Positions 1-12,351 of a stretch of DNA of 64,000 nt are shown here, in pieces. Below the pieces are notes generated by a model. It was given only the letters and a program-made list of their open reading frames with translations. It made no database searches and had not been told where the DNA came from. The translations under genes and the position numbers were made by a program. This DNA comes from Lepraria neglecta. Lineage: Eukaryota; Ascomycota; Lecanoromycetes; Lecanorales; Stereocaulaceae. The stretch is taken from assembly GCA_033220425.1 (NCBI GenBank), contig CM065651.1, positions 4,278,001 through 4,342,000 of the forward strand, written 5' to 3'. The stretch's first letter is position 1; each line of letters starts with the position of its first letter.

Positions 1-390
1 AGCTCGCTCCCAATTGCGCCCTACTACTACGGCCTCTCCGGAACCCCCCTCCTCCTTCGCTTCCGCGACTTCTGGCTGCCTATCCCGCGAAGTGAAACGG
101 ATGAATTACTATATAAAGCCACTAGCGACGCAGTGATGGTTCACCACAGAGCTAACGTACCTATGGGCCCAGATGGGTTCTTGTGGAGCATTCCTGTTTG
201 GGGCGGGGAAGAGCTTCAGCTGAGATTTGGGGCTGGCGTATGGATGACGTGGGATATGTGGTTTTATGTGATTGGAGGTCTGAAGGGGTTCATGAGGACT
301 TTTGAGTATGTGGATTTGGATTTTGATGTTATTGATATCCGGAGGACGGTGTTTGGGCAGGGGAGTATTGGGTTTGCTGTGAAGGGCTGA
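1..390 (+). CDS. 3' end of a small protein gene (family A, copy 1), 5' part outside window
   Basis: Frame 1 is open from the first base to TGA at 388-390 (129 codons), so this is the C-terminal part of a gene that starts before the window. The function is not recognised. The last third (from about position 240) has a run of aromatic residues followed by a F-x-x-[FW]-E-Y-V-[DE]-[LF]-D-F pattern. The same pattern recurs near the C-termini of the gene at 12352-12938 and the relic at 24922-25435, in the same relative place, so I treat the three as one family; copy 2 has a signal peptide, suggesting secretion. I saw no intron in the visible part. The reading frame is well supported; the family assignment is by eye and could be chance in the weaker columns. 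Confidence 0.55.
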   Translation, partial: SSLPIAPYYYGLSGTPLLLRFRDFWLPIPRSETDELLYKATSDAVMVHHRANVPMGPDGFLWSIPVWGGEELQLRFGAGVWMTWDMWFYVIGGLKGFMRTFEYVDLDFDVIDIRRTVFGQGSIGFAVKG

Positions 391-1541
391 TGGGGGAGAG
401 GGATCTTTCTTGAAATATCCGTGCGCGGCTTCGTAGAGTATTAGCAAGATTGTTAGATCTCTGGGCATGTGTCAATGGATCGTTCTTTCGGGTTGTAGAG
501 GCATTTCACGAACAGCCTAGACAGGGGTCACCGTCCCTGTGCATGATGCAAACCCGCTGATTTCCGGTACAGGGAGCGCAGCTACCTATCACGAAAGTCT
601 CGTGATCGTTGCAATAACTTTTTTCTTTCCTGGGCTTATACTAGGGCATAGGCCCAATCTTGCCCATAGAGTTCTGGCCATATCCCCCAAGCCCCGTAGC
701 CCGTTAGCTGACCTAGCCCTCGATGTGTCTCTCTCCTCCCGTAGCCTCCTCTCAACCTTTTCTCCCAGCATGGAGAAGCTTGCAACCTTCCTCCACAAGT
801 TTGTCGGCAACTTCGGTAGGCCTTTGTGTAGTCTGCTCAAGCTGGTAGGGAGGGATGGGCTGCTGTTATTAGGTGTCGACGGTGGTATAGGGGGAAGAAA
901 TATTGTATTGGAGGCGGTTATTGGGGTATGTGGGGTTGGTAGATCGAGGAAGGTGGTGTGGAAAGAGTTTCATCGCTGACGGCTACTGCGGGAGCTTCGT
1001 TGCTTTGGCTGGTCAATCAAGAAGTGTCACAGGGTCACAGGTATTGACAATGGGTATGGAAGCAAGAACGTGGGTTCTCGGCAGATGTGTGGTGTTCTTC
1101 AATGCCATATCTTGTTCCGGATTAAAGGGACCAGCTCTCCGGCTCAAAGCTTGCTTCCTGGTCCGTGTTTGTTAAAGATTTAGCTGGAAAGGCCAGCGTT
1201 ATTCGAGGCTCGCACAAGCTTTATAGAGCGTGAGATGTAGATCTTGAGAGGACAGGTGATGGGGAAGCATCTTTCTGCTAGCAGCAATGTCGCAGCTGAG
1301 GTGAGCATCTCTCAGGTAGCCCTTGGTGGATGTGAGAGGTGGTGGCGGGGCAGAGGTACGTCTAGGACGCGGATCCTTCAAGTCTGCCTCTCCATTCATC
1401 TTTGGCATCTAGAGCGCAGACTCGAGCAGGACGATGAGTAGATTTTTGTATTAGTAAGATGCTGGATGCGTTGAAGATGTTGTTAACTTGCTGTTGGAGA
1501 GATTTTTGAATCATCCTAGTAGCCTTCTTTAGGGGGAGCAT
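391..1541. other. Intergenic, no supported gene
   Basis: Open frames here are short, overlap on both strands and match nothing I recognise. A minus-strand frame at 589-840 and another ending near 1199 could be fragments of a gene that the transposon at 1544 entered, but neither has a convincing start, splice pattern or motif. Confidence 0.4.
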
Positions 1542-1543
1542 TA

Positions 1544-1608
1544 TTCGCACCCCACCGCCAAATACTTGGCACCCCTCACCCATAGAACTAGCGCACCCCA
1601 TGGAACAA
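1544..1608 (+). repeat. Left terminal inverted repeat of pogo element
   Basis: The 65 bases match, in reverse complement, 3376-3440 with no mismatch that I can see. The outer end follows TA at 1542-1543. The match stops just after the CCATGGAACAA stretch, where the two ends diverge. Confidence 0.93.
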
Positions 1609-1635
1609 TTTATCTACATGATTTAATTCAAAAGG

Positions 1636-3321
1636 CTACAATTCCACCAATTCCTTAAGTACAACCTTCCAACGATTACGCATACCTTTCCGCCTATATA
1701 TAGCTAGATCCCGGTGGCTTTTTGTCTGCTTAAAAGCTTTTATCAGGGCCTTGGTGTAGCGCTTTTCCCATGCGATTTCCCGATCTAATTCTCTCTGTGC
1801 CTCTAAATCTGCCCGTTCCTTGGTCATAGCACGCGCATTCTTTGAGCTTAGTACACCGCCTGTTTGGAGTATCTGATTAGTCGCTGATTTACGTTGTTTT
1901 CGAGCCTCCTCAGCCCGAATTTGTTGGTCGAATCGTGCTTCCATTAATTCGCCTCGGCGGGCCCCAGCAACCGCGCCTTTGACCAATGAGCTTAGCGGCT
2001 GCAGAAGGCTCTGGGGTACGTTTGGCGTCATAAGAATTGTAGTTGCGGCTCTGGCAAGCTCGCGAATTGTATGCGGAGTGCGCTGTAGGGGCTCGAACTC
2101 GTAGGACTCGGTGGGAGGCGGCGTTACAGGGCGCGGCGGTGCAGGTGGGTGTGCTTCTCGTACTTTATCGAGTACTAGTACTGGATTGTATGGAATAAGC
2201 CCTGTTTGCTTCCAAGCAGACCTAATCGTAGTACTTTTAAAAGCTTTTGCCCGGAAATCGTTGAATGCGTTAAGGAATTCTAGCTTATTGGACTTTTCGT
2301 CTCCCATTTGCGTAGCCTCGTTAACCGCCTCCGCATGCCAGTGCTTTAGCGGTTGGAAAACACATACATCAAGTAGCTGGAGGATATGAGTCGTATGGGA
2401 CGGAAGCGCTAGCGGAATGATATTATTCCACTCGCAGTACTCTAAGAATTCCTTTGTAGTATGAGATCCGTAGCCGTCGAAAATAAGGAGTCGGTAACCG
2501 CCCTTCTGAAAGCGACGCGAATGGATATCAAAGTGCTTAATCCACTGTAAAGATATCCAATCGTCAGCGTTCCCTGAGTCGCTAACAGTAATAGCGAGCT
2601 CGTCTGCTAGGTTATTTTGAAACCATTTGGCTAGAATCCTCTGCCCGGCAATAATAAGCATTGGTGGAATATCACGCCCAACACCATTAATATATTCCTG
2701 CGAGGATAACGACTCGCGATTCTCCGGGTCCGCTGAATAGATCTTTCGAATAGGATCAATACTGAGCACCTAATCCTCGCGTAGCATCCCAATTCGAAAG
2801 CCGGTCTCGTCAAAGTTCCAGGTATCTTCTAATTGGATCCCGTACTGAGTAACCAAGTCTTTATAGCGCTGGAAATGGCCCTGCAGTAGTACCAAATCAT
2901 GTGCGTTCTTTCGCGCAGCAGCTAATGGCTTTCGTCTAATCTTATAGAGCTTATCCTAACGTGTAATCCACCTCTTAGCCCAATGTATACTAACAGTAGG
3001 ATACGGGTTTGTAGGATCTGCGTCCTGGCGGAGAATTTGATTCGCGGAGGTCTGGATCTCGCGGAGGCGCCCTGGACAGCCCATTTGATCAAGGCGTATG
3101 AAGTATTGCTGTAGGGCAAGCTCTTGGTCCGGTCGTAGCTTCCTCCCATGGAGTCCTCGTACTGCTGATTTGGATGGTTTGCCATCGAGTCGCGCTCGGA
3201 GGCGCTCATAAGGTACGTTAAACTCTCTGGCAATTACGCTCCGTTTGGCGTTCTTTCGCGTGTTATAGGCGTCTACGGCCTTAAGGATCCTTTTCTCAAC
3301 GTCTCGATAGGTGTCAGGCAT
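1636..3321 (-). pseudogene. Pogo-type transposase with two in-frame stops
   Basis: One continuous minus-strand frame of 562 codons from ATG at 3321 to the stop at 1636. The N-terminal third (3321-2956) is a helix-turn-helix region of the psq/CENP-B kind. The central part keeps the three acidic positions of a DDE/D nuclease: NFDETGF, then IFDGYGSH, then an LLDV motif after PSHTTH. The C-terminal quarter is basic and coiled-coil-like. Two TAG codons interrupt it, at 2956-2958 and 2770-2772. The second stands where related proteins usually have tryptophan (TGG to TAG), which is the change RIP makes on the other strand. No other break was seen, so inactivation looks recent. Confidence 0.9.
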
Positions 3322-3375
3322 GGTGGTGTTGAGTAATAGTGGTTGAAAGACGAATAGTTGGAAATTCGGTTAAAT

Positions 3376-3440
3376 TTGTTCCATGGGGTGCGCTAGTTCT
3401 ATGGGTGAGGGGTGCCAAGTATTTGGCGGTGGGGTGCGAA
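3376..3440 (-). repeat. Right terminal inverted repeat of pogo element
   Basis: Reverse complement of 1544-1608. It is followed by TA at 3441-3442, the second copy of the target-site duplication. Transposase initiation at 3321 lies about 55 bp inside this repeat, so the transposase promoter is probably within or next to it. Confidence 0.93.
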
Positions 3441-3442
3441 TA

Positions 3443-4262
3443 GGTTCCGGGCCGTTCTTCGGGGGAAAGCAATCCGCCAAGCCGACCGGCAACTTTTGAC
3501 AGGAACGGATTTGACCGGCGTCACTACCAAACCTTCGCAGTCCTGATTAGTGCGTTGCGACTTCCCAAGAAAACTGCAGCCTTGTGACTGTATCACTTAA
3601 TTCTACCTCAAGCCTGCTCAGTGGTGCCTTCTGTCGGCAGGACTGGACAAAATCGAGCGTTGGTAAATGCGAGAGGCACAAAAGTCATCACCATGAACCA
3701 ATGCCATCAGGACCTGGTCGAGTGGTGGTCTTTTCGACAAGCGAACCCGCCTAGTCCTACTGCACAATGGGCTTGCATTAGCCAGCTCACCCGGCGGCAC
3801 GCCGCAATGGGATACCTTCGTAATGCTCAGCGCTTGAGGCCTAGACCTACCCTGATCTATTTCTCGACCAATCGAAATGCTCCGAACCCGGTGAAGATGG
3901 TCTATGAAGTAAGGCTGAAGGCCTCCGTTTCTTGATTTCTCGATCTTCCCGCCATCATTCCGCCGAGATGAGTATATCGCTCTCCAGGTGACAATTTCTG
4001 GCAACCATGCCAATCTCGACGATTACGAACACCTCCAATTCCATGTGATTGTTCATGGCCGCTACAAACCACGGAGCTGCAGTATCAGGAAGCCAGAGTC
4101 TCTTGTTTGGCGGAGTACTCTCCTTTGCTCTTACGAATGGCGACACTGGAATCATTGCCCCGGAAGAACGACGGACGTATGACCACATCATCCACAGCAA
4201 TGTCGGAGCTTTTCCGGCAGCCGGATTGACAGGTAGCTCCTTTTCTTCAAAATAGAACATCC
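3443..4262. other. Upstream region of the ankyrin gene, possible extra 5' exon
   Basis: There is no clear gene between the transposon and the ankyrin gene. A plus-strand frame from ATG at 4055 to 4232 may be an upstream exon of the ankyrin gene. It contains an EF-hand-like GDTGIIAPEE stretch, and joining 4232 to 4273 across a 40-nt GT-AG gap keeps frame. Other frames here (3621-3935 plus, 3618-4013 minus) show no recognisable motif. Confidence 0.35.
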
Positions 4263-7200
4263 ATGACTCTAGCTCACTATTTTGGTACAGAGAGCCAAGT
4301 CCACAGTATCCTTTCCAAGTCACACCTCCCCGAAGACGACCTAGAGCAAGTATGGCAGCTCGCTATCACAGTCGAAGTGGAAGAACTACAAGATGGCAAT
4401 TGGACACCATTGGAGGTCTACGTGGCATTACATTATGCTCAAGCATACGAACGGCTCGCCCTGAATGAGATGGCTATACGATACACTGGGTCTCTTCCGC
4501 CAGTACTCAAGAAGAAAGTTGCTCGAAGATCCAGCTATGCAAAAGCTCGCGCCTCTACATTGGCTTCCGCAGATGCTCCACCCATGCCTACAGCCTCAGC
4601 TTCGGCTTCGGCTTCGGCTTCGGGGCCCTTGAGAACCCAATCTCTAGCGGAAACGCATGCTCCGCCTGTGTCCAATACCTTGCGACATACGCATCCAGCC
4701 ACTAGCATCGCGGCAAGAGACAGGCGTCGCCATTCTTCCCAGACCTCTTCCACTCGCGAAGACTCCTCGGTCGGTCAAGCTGGCCTAGAGGCTGTGAATG
4801 AGGTCGAAGTGATCCTGCGGGAGAGCAGCGTGCGAAGTGATACTGTGGATCGAGCTCAAAGACTGGCGTCTTTGATCAAGGCAAGGTGTCCCGAGGTCAC
4901 TGTGAACTCAGACATCCAACCTCAAGAGCCTCGTGTGCGCCACGCCTCGATCGCAGACAGGACGCACGCCCATGACATCCTTGTGAGGGGAAGACGTGAA
5001 AGTCCGTTTTTCAAAGACCCCACTGCAGGCATGGGAAAGCTACTCAAATCGAAAGAGTCAAAGCAAAGGGCCCAAGACACCCATACCTGGACGTTTAGCG
5101 GTGAGGAAAAGAGTCATGCCCTGAGAAAAGCGGTAGAAACTGGTTATGTCGGAGTGGCCGAGGCGCTGCTAGATATGGGCACCGATGTCAACGCCGTCAG
5201 AGAATCAGCAAAGAGCAAAATCCTCCGTACAAAGACCACGACCGCTAGACCTACCAATTACATTCAGATAGCAGCGTCAAGTAACAATGTTGAGATGGTC
5301 AACTTGCTGGCCAGTCATGGAGTGTCACAAGGAAGCTTAGCGGAAGCTCTGGAAAAAGCTGTGAGACAGAACTTACCTAACGTAAGTGCCCCTTTCGGAA
5401 TCATTTACGGCACATCGGTCTTAAGACCCGGGTTACAAGACACGAGCAGTATCATGGGGCTCATTTCACCCCCCTTCAAACCCCCATCTCTCCCCCCCGG
5501 CTGCTCCCGAGACATGTCTTGTGGCTCAGACTCTGCTCGCAAAGACGCTGTTACCCCCATTCACTGCTCCCAAACCTTTTACGATTGGCCGATACCATGC
5601 TCCTAAAATCTATATCCCAACTCATACCTACTCCAAACTAGTTTTTTATCCCTTGTCGACTACTCTAGGGTTTCACGCAATGACTCAAGGCCTCTCTTCC
5701 AAGGACAACGCTGACACCAAGATTCGCAGGTGGTACTCGCCCTCTTGCAATACGAGGCAGACCCTAACGCGCGGGAAGGTACCATCTTCCAAGCTGCGAT
5801 CACATCCCAGAAGCCAGAGATTGTCAAACTGCTGCTTCGAGCCCGTGTCAAGGTATCTAAGGCTTACCTTACTGCAAGCCTGCCAGTTGCGGTTTCGCAG
5901 GGACATTTGGAAATCGTCTCATTATTGGTGGTGTATGGCGCTGATGTCAACGACGACCATGCTTCAGCGCTCCGGAAGGCCGTTCAAGCTCAACGTATTG
6001 ATCTCGTTCTTACGATCATGAGAGGTAAGCCGTCCAGAGCAGTGGTTTCGGTAGCTTTCGAAGACGCCTTCTCGGCCAACAGTTCAACTACGCTGCCTGA
6101 GAAATATCTTCTTATCGAGATCCTGCTTTGTGGTGGTGCCCAAGGAGATTGTGTTGCAGAGACACTCGTTCGCGTTGTCCGAGCAGGCCATCGAAATATT
6201 GCCAGACTTCTGGTATTGCATGGGGCGTCCCTGCAATTCAAACGCGCAGAAGCACTGAGAATCGCTGTTGCAGCCGGAAACATCCAACTTGTTGACATAC
6301 TTATGGTGGGGAACATTCCCAAAAATTGTGCCACTGACCTGTTCAATGAGATCCCGAGACCTTATACAGACAATCAGACATATGACTTGATGTTGGCTCT
6401 CATCTTCAAAGGTGCTACGGGAACGCCATTGGACGAAGCACTTGTGGCCGCGGTGCAGCAGAAATCTGTCCGAATAACGAGACTGCTTCTTGACCACAAA
6501 GCTAACGCGGATTACAACGATGCTCAGGCACTCCAGATAGCTGCAAGCGCGGGGGATCTGAGTACTGTAGATTTGTTGTTGAGCAAAGGACGGCCGCGGC
6601 CACACTCAATGCAACATGTGCTCCCTCTAGTTCCCCATGGTCCACCAAGGCTGAGATATGACATGGCCAAATCTATCATCGATGCTGCATCATCTTTCAG
6701 GATTCCGACATCGGTTCTAGATGTTGCTTTAATGCAGGCGATAGATCCGCAGTCCCAGCAAGTCGATCTGAACCTTGTTAATCTACTTGTTGTTGCCGGA
6801 GCCAATGTTGATTGTTTGAAAGGGAAGTGCTTCCAATTGGCCACAAAACGGGGCTCGTTGGAGCTGCTTGAGCTTCTCGTCGCGAACTTGTCACTTCCGT
6901 CCTCGCTCTCTTCAGCTGTACCGGAAGCCATGAGGGGCCAACAACCCGCGCTCAGACGAAAAATAATGGCATTGCTTCTTGATCATGGTGCACAAGGTCC
7001 TACGGTCTCCCAAGCTTTGATTGATGGCATGGAGGAGAATCCAGTAGACGAAGGCTTGGTCCTGTCCCTACTGGCCAAAGCCAACGTGGATTATCATGGG
7101 GGACAAGCTTTGTTGCTAGCAATGCGATGTACTACAACGATTCTCTCCTTGATGATTGATCTTGGTAAACCAAATCAGCAAAGTCTCGTTGCCGCCTTAT

Positions 7201-10200
7201 CCATGGCTCTCGAAAGCGCAACAGGAGACAGGCAGGCGAAGCTAGACTTGCTGCTCAAAGCTGGCATTGACCAAAAAGGTCTGGACAATACCCTCGTGCA
7301 AGAGATCAGCAACGGGTCATCATACAGCATGACAATTGTCAAAATGCTCCTTCGTCACCACGCATCTTGCAACCATGAGGGTGGCAAGCCACTAGAACTT
7401 GCGATTCGATCTAGGGACTCCAAGTTATTAGAACAACTTGTCGCCAGCAAGCCTGATCAACGCATGCTGGGCAACATGGTCCTCATTGCAATGGACGAGA
7501 TAGACTCAAGTACAAAGTACAGACTTGTGGCTTCACTCCTTCATGGTGGTGCAAGAGGTGACAAGATCAGCCATGCTTTGGCACAAGAAGTCTGCGATGC
7601 CCGGGGGTGTGACCCTCAACTTGTCAGACTTTTGATCCAACATAAGGCCAAAATCGATTACTCTGAAGGTCTTGCGATCAAGCGTGCTGTTTCCGTCCCC
7701 CTCGATATTGACTTGTTGCGGATTCTCGTGGAAGGTAACGAGGCATCACGAATCCTACCATCCCTCATACCGCTAGCAATGGCTCATCCACAGGATGTCA
7801 GACTTCCACTACTCCAACTCATCCTAGAAAAGAGTGTCCATGTGTCTCAAATCGATGCCGCTCTTGTAGATGCTGTGTTGGAAGGTCCTCCCTCACAGAA
7901 AACCATCGATATCTTATTGCATCATAACGCATCGGTGGATTTTGAGAACGCCAAAGCGATCAAGCAAGCCTCTTTGGCGGGGAATTCCTCCGTCCTACAG
8001 TCTCTGCTCGATAAGAACCCCAACCCCGAGCATCTAACCGAGGCTCTCAGACATGCCATGCAGGCGCCTGCAACTCAGACAAGCCCGAAAAATGCACCAA
8101 GGTTGGCTTGCGTGAAGCTTGTCACTCGTGCAGGCGTTGGTAATCCTGACGCGGTGGATCAAGCATTGGTACAAGCGGTCCGAGAGCAAGATCATGATCT
8201 TGTCAAACATCTGCTCGACAATGGGGCAGATCCAAACTTTGACAATGGCACGAGTGTCATTATAGCTACCGAGCAAGCTGACATCGCGTCTCTCGCACTC
8301 CTGGACAAAGCGAAACCAACACCTTACGTCTACTCTAACGCATTCAGTGTTATCACCAACCAAAATCCCGAGCGACGGCGCCTCAAGACCGAGCTCCTTT
8401 TCAACATTGATAGAATCCTCCTCAGTGGGGGTGCTAGCGGTCCGGCTGTCGATGAGGCTTTCATCAAGGCTCTCACATCGAGACATCCTTTCGCAGTCAA
8501 GTTCGTCGACATGGTGCTAAAATGTCGATCTTCAGTGGATGTCAATTTTGACAGTGGCAAAAGTCTTTGCCTAGCTGCAAAGAAGAATTTTCCCGACGTC
8601 GTCGAAAGACTGCTGGGGCGAGTCCCCAGCGAAGAGACTCTGTGCTCTGCGTTCATGTCTGCTCTCGAGTCGAATGCTGGGGAAGTAGCCCTCATCAAGA
8701 TGGTAGAGATATTTTTGGAGTACTCAAACGAGACAAAACACATCTATTTCGGGCGAGATGACCCTTTTAGAAATCCATTCTATCAAGTTTTGCACCGCCA
8801 CGCTGACAAGCCAGGTCTACTGCAGTGTCTCCTCGATAATGGCTGTCGAACAGACGCTCAATTTTCTTGGCAATTCACGCCCGAACACGGAGTCGAACAG
8901 ACTTCTGGATTACTGTGGCTTCTTTATCAAGCAGATCAAATGACTGACAGTCACACAGTCAAGATCCTTCTTGAGCGAGGAGGTGAGTCTAGTATTGCTG
9001 CCTCACCACCCCGAAGTATCGTAGACTAACGAGTATCCTTGTCGTAGCAGATCCAAACTTTCGAACTTCCGGCTCTGGCAACAGTCCATTGATCGTCGCC
9101 GCTGCTTTGCCGCGTCCAGATCTAGTACTGCTGCTCCTACAATCAGGTGCTCGAGCCGAGACGGAGGACAGCCTAGGAGGAACGCCACTGCATTATGCTA
9201 CCCGTGCGGGATGCCTAGACAGCATGAAACATTTGCTGAACCACAACGCGGACCCGAACGACGAATCGTTACACATTGCTGCTCGACATACCCGTGTAGA
9301 CGCAGTGAAGCTACTTGTTGAACATGGCGTATCGATAAACTATCCGGGAATCCTCTCCTGTGACGGCCGTACTCCCTTGGGAGAAATCTGCCGATGCGCT
9401 GATCCAGAAAATGACCCGGCTCAACTCAAAGAGACTCTCAAAGAACTTGCCAAAGCACAACCAAATCCAAAAAAGCTAGCAAGGGATGAGTCCTTAGTTA
9501 TTCTTGCTCTGGATAATAATTCCCCTTTAGCCATGACCAGAATACTCCTGACTGTCTTGCTTTTCCTGCGGGAAAACCTCAACGAAGAGTTCAATATCTA
9601 CCGGCAGACAGGTGGATTCTGCTATAGCCCTACCATGTATGTTCGCCATTTCAAATGCATACACCAGCGCCCTTGCCTTGATCATGAGCATCAGTGTTGC
9701 CAATTGGCATGTCCTGCACCAGCCCTGGAAAAGCTTCTGCGCGCTCATGGCTGCCAAGATCGTTACTGGAATGATACGTCAGGTGCCAATCAGCCTGCAG
9801 GAGCTTGTGGATGGCCAGGGCACATCAGTGAAGCACGACAAGAAGCCGAGATCATACGCAAGAAACAAAAAGAGCAGGCACGCTTACGCGCAGAGGAGCA
9901 AGCGGCTCGAGAGGCGAAACAAGCCGCTCTCGACGCCGACGCGGCAGCGGAACGGCAGCGGGAGGAAAATCGTCTGGAAGTCATTGAGAGGAGGCGTCGA
10001 GCAGATGCTAAAGAGGACCAGCGTCGTCTAGAAGTTGCAGAGGAGAAACGGAAGGCTGAGGCTAGGGAGGAACGTCAACGGCTAGCAGCAATCGAAGCGG
10101 AGCATAAGGCCCAGACGGATAGAGAACGAAGAGCTTTTGAGGAGCAGCAAGAACGCATGCGTACGCTCGCGACTCAGGAGGAGAGGCGGAAGAAGCGGCA

Positions 10201-10390
10201 GGATGACCAGAATTTGGTGACGTTGAAGGAGCAGGCGAAGCTGGAAAAAGAGGTTCTGAAGGAGAGGAAAAAGCTCATTGATGGTGCGACTGAGTTAGTT
10301 AGACAGACGCAGATTGCTGGGGTGGGTGGGCAGGCAGCTGGGAGGATCTTAGGGGAGATTGAGGGAGGTCGGATGAGGTATTTGGAATGA
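4263..10390 (+). CDS. Giant ankyrin-repeat protein with EH-like N-terminus and C-terminal coiled coil
   Basis: Three exons, 4263-5381, 5730-8982 and 9048-10390, give 1,904 residues. The introns are 5382-5729 (348 nt, GTAAGT, CTGAC branch) and 8983-9047 (65 nt, GTGAGT, CTAAC branch), and both joins keep frame inside ankyrin repeats. Residues 1-70 resemble the second half of an EH (Eps15 homology) domain: KSHLPEDDLEQVWQLA, then a loop and a VALHYAQ helix. A low-complexity Ala/Ser segment follows (4599-4622). From about residue 280 to 1570 there are many divergent ankyrin-type units built around LL-x-x-G-A and A-L-x-x-A. The last 170 residues are a highly charged Arg/Glu coiled coil. It is probably a cytoplasmic scaffold, possibly linked to membrane traffic through the EH-like part; the function is inferred. 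The start may lie upstream (see 3443-4262). Confidence 0.85.
4599..4622 (+). repeat. GCTTCG hexanucleotide microsatellite inside coding sequence
   Basis: Four perfect GCTTCG units encode alternating Ala-Ser in the ankyrin protein's linker. A six-base unit changes length without changing frame, so copy-number variants would alter only the linker. Confidence 0.8.
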
Positions 10391-10980
10391 GGATGGGGGA
10401 TTCGTCTTTGATCTAACGCCGTGATGAACTCGATTATGAATTGTGGGGTTTTGGTGATTCGCCGCGAGTCTATATTGGCTTCGATTAGCGGAGTTTTATG
10501 CTTTACGGAGTCCTTATTGATATCTTCACTGCTCAATGATACGACGACGATGATCCCTACTTACTCTAACGCTCCAACGTATCTTCCGTACTGACTTCCA
10601 TGCTACCGAACCGGGCCTCGCATTCATCATGTCAGGAAGGGCTAGATAAATGTAAGGCTCACGCAGGCGCATAGCGAGATAAAGCACGCCATTGAAATCA
10701 CAACGAAATATAAGGTACGTTCCTCTGATTACAGTAGGGCTGTATTTGAGGTGGTCACCTCTAAGCTAATCCTTGATAGGCCTGAAGTCGTGGTGGCCGG
10801 GTGGGGCTGAAACGAGAGCGCCTTGATAGAAATTCTGTCTTGCCGCCTATCTTGAGCATTTATTATCTTGTACTTCTACGGGAAGATGAAGAGGATTTTG
10901 GAAACACAAAATACTTGATCAGTTGACAATGTTGCTGCTAGAAGTGATGAGAACGAGCTTTGCTAATGTTGTCCCCGTAA
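10391..10980. other. Intergenic, nothing seen
   Basis: Sequence between the ankyrin stop and the membrane-protein pseudogene. No open frame, repeat end or RNA-like structure stands out. Confidence 0.4.
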
Positions 10981-12005
10981 ATGCCCCCAACAATCTGTCT
11001 TCCCAGGGCGTCAACCCCTAGAACTAACCCCGCACAGCTGCACAAGAGATCGGAGCCACATAAGTGGACCAAGGTACCGATGTCAGGCTTTACTATCGAC
11101 GCATCTGGCTTAATCGCTATTGCCGACCTTACCACGATCGCGAAACGTACAGCTGATTCTATGCCCAGGTATCCACCAGCACCAGTATGCCACTAAGCTC
11201 AATGGAGGGGAGCTACCCGATACCGCTGCCTCCATCAACGTCCACAAGTTCTGCGTTGAGAATCAAGCGACGGTATTCTATCTACAAGAGCTGGCAGTGA
11301 CTGGACATCTGGTCACGATGAGTGTGGAGGAATTTCTTAAGAGGAAGATGTCAATGAAACTCTGGAGAAAGCAGATAGGCCTGTCTATTCTGCTCTGTGC
11401 GGCACTAACACTTGTGACTCTCGTTGCTTTCGTGTTTGTTATCCTACTACAAGATTGGTGGGGCCTAGCCGTACTGCTAACATTAGTTCTGGCAAGGACC
11501 CCAAATCCAATTATCGTCCGGCGGCCATTTGTAAAAGGCTGGAAGGGCAACCCAGAGCCCGGCGTGAAAGGCAACCTACTCATTTTTGTTGAGTCCTCAC
11601 CGCTGGGTTAGACTCAGGGGTCCAGTCGATGCTCTCAAGGCCGTGACGGCTGGATAACGGCTTCAGGACAAGACGTTTTTAGAGAGCTCGCTTTCAGCCA
11701 GTGCAACACTACTATTATACGTCAATTTGGCTATCACAAGTAACGTAGGACAAGTTGGCAGAATCATCGCTGCGGAATTGCTTCTCGTATCTGTTGGCCT
11801 GCTGGCGTTGGGTAATGAATTGACTGAAACACTACATATGCATGGCTGTTTGGCCAAAGTTGACGGTAGACCGAAGCCATACAAAAGGAGTGTGTTACTC
11901 GCGGAGGAGCTGATAAAGGAGACTAGTCGAAGGGATTGGGCCATCCGCTTGGGGTTAGTACATGAAGATGCTGATGATTCAAATACTCAGGTGGTGGTGT
12001 TGTGA
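10981..12005 (+). pseudogene. Broken fungal integral-membrane protein gene of unknown function
   Basis: Three adjacent plus-strand frames read as consecutive parts of one protein. The first (from ATG 10981) has a conserved-looking segment around SGFTIDASGLIAIADLTTI. The second, after a one-base shift near 11166, holds two hydrophobic membrane segments (about 11370-11500) and ends near 11600. The third, after another shift, resumes at RGPVDALKAV, has a further membrane segment around 11760, and ends with EELIKETSRRDWAIRLG before the stop at 12003-12005. A stop also lies near 11654-11660 in the third frame. The order of parts resembles a membrane-protein family common in filamentous fungi whose role I do not know. 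At least three lesions make a working product unlikely; introns could explain one shift but no good splice sites were found. Confidence 0.7.
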
Positions 12006-12351
12006 CTCTGTTCGGGCAAGGGGTGAGCAGTTTGGGGTATTCGTAACATTGAATGTGCTATTGCCCTGACATCGACTGAAGAGAAAGATGATGGATGAGG
12101 TACAATGTCGCTTGTTCGGCAGCTTTTAAGGCTGTCATGATTTCCCTTGGATCTTGATCATTCGCGCTCTCTTGTATCATCCTTTAGCTTCCAGAAGCGC
12201 CTATGTGCTGAGCGCGGCTCTACGGTAGGTTGATCCAACGGCTTTGCATGAGTACCCACGCGACGCTACTATGCGCCACTTCAAAAAGGCCATGAAAGCG
12301 TGAAATGGTTTTCGCAAGATTCTTGTGTACGAGTCGAGATCAACTTTAACT

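Larger units (their letters stand above)
1544..3440 (-). mobile_element. Pogo/Fot1-type Tc1-mariner superfamily DNA transposon, complete ends
   Basis: An 1,897-bp element bounded by 65-bp inverted repeats that read as identical (1544-1608 and 3376-3440) and by TA dinucleotides at 1542-1543 and 3441-3442, the target duplication expected for this superfamily. It carries one minus-strand transposase frame of about 561 residues with a psq/CENP-B type DNA-binding region and a DDE-type catalytic core. The frame has two internal stops, so this copy should not make active transposase. Identical ends with a damaged gene suggest recent movement, possibly using transposase supplied by another copy. The element lies just upstream of the large ankyrin gene. 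Confidence 0.93.

Noticed and set aside
539-979. 146-codon plus-strand open frame as a gene
   Set aside because: No motif, no splice context, and overlapping minus-strand frames of similar quality; composition looks non-coding.
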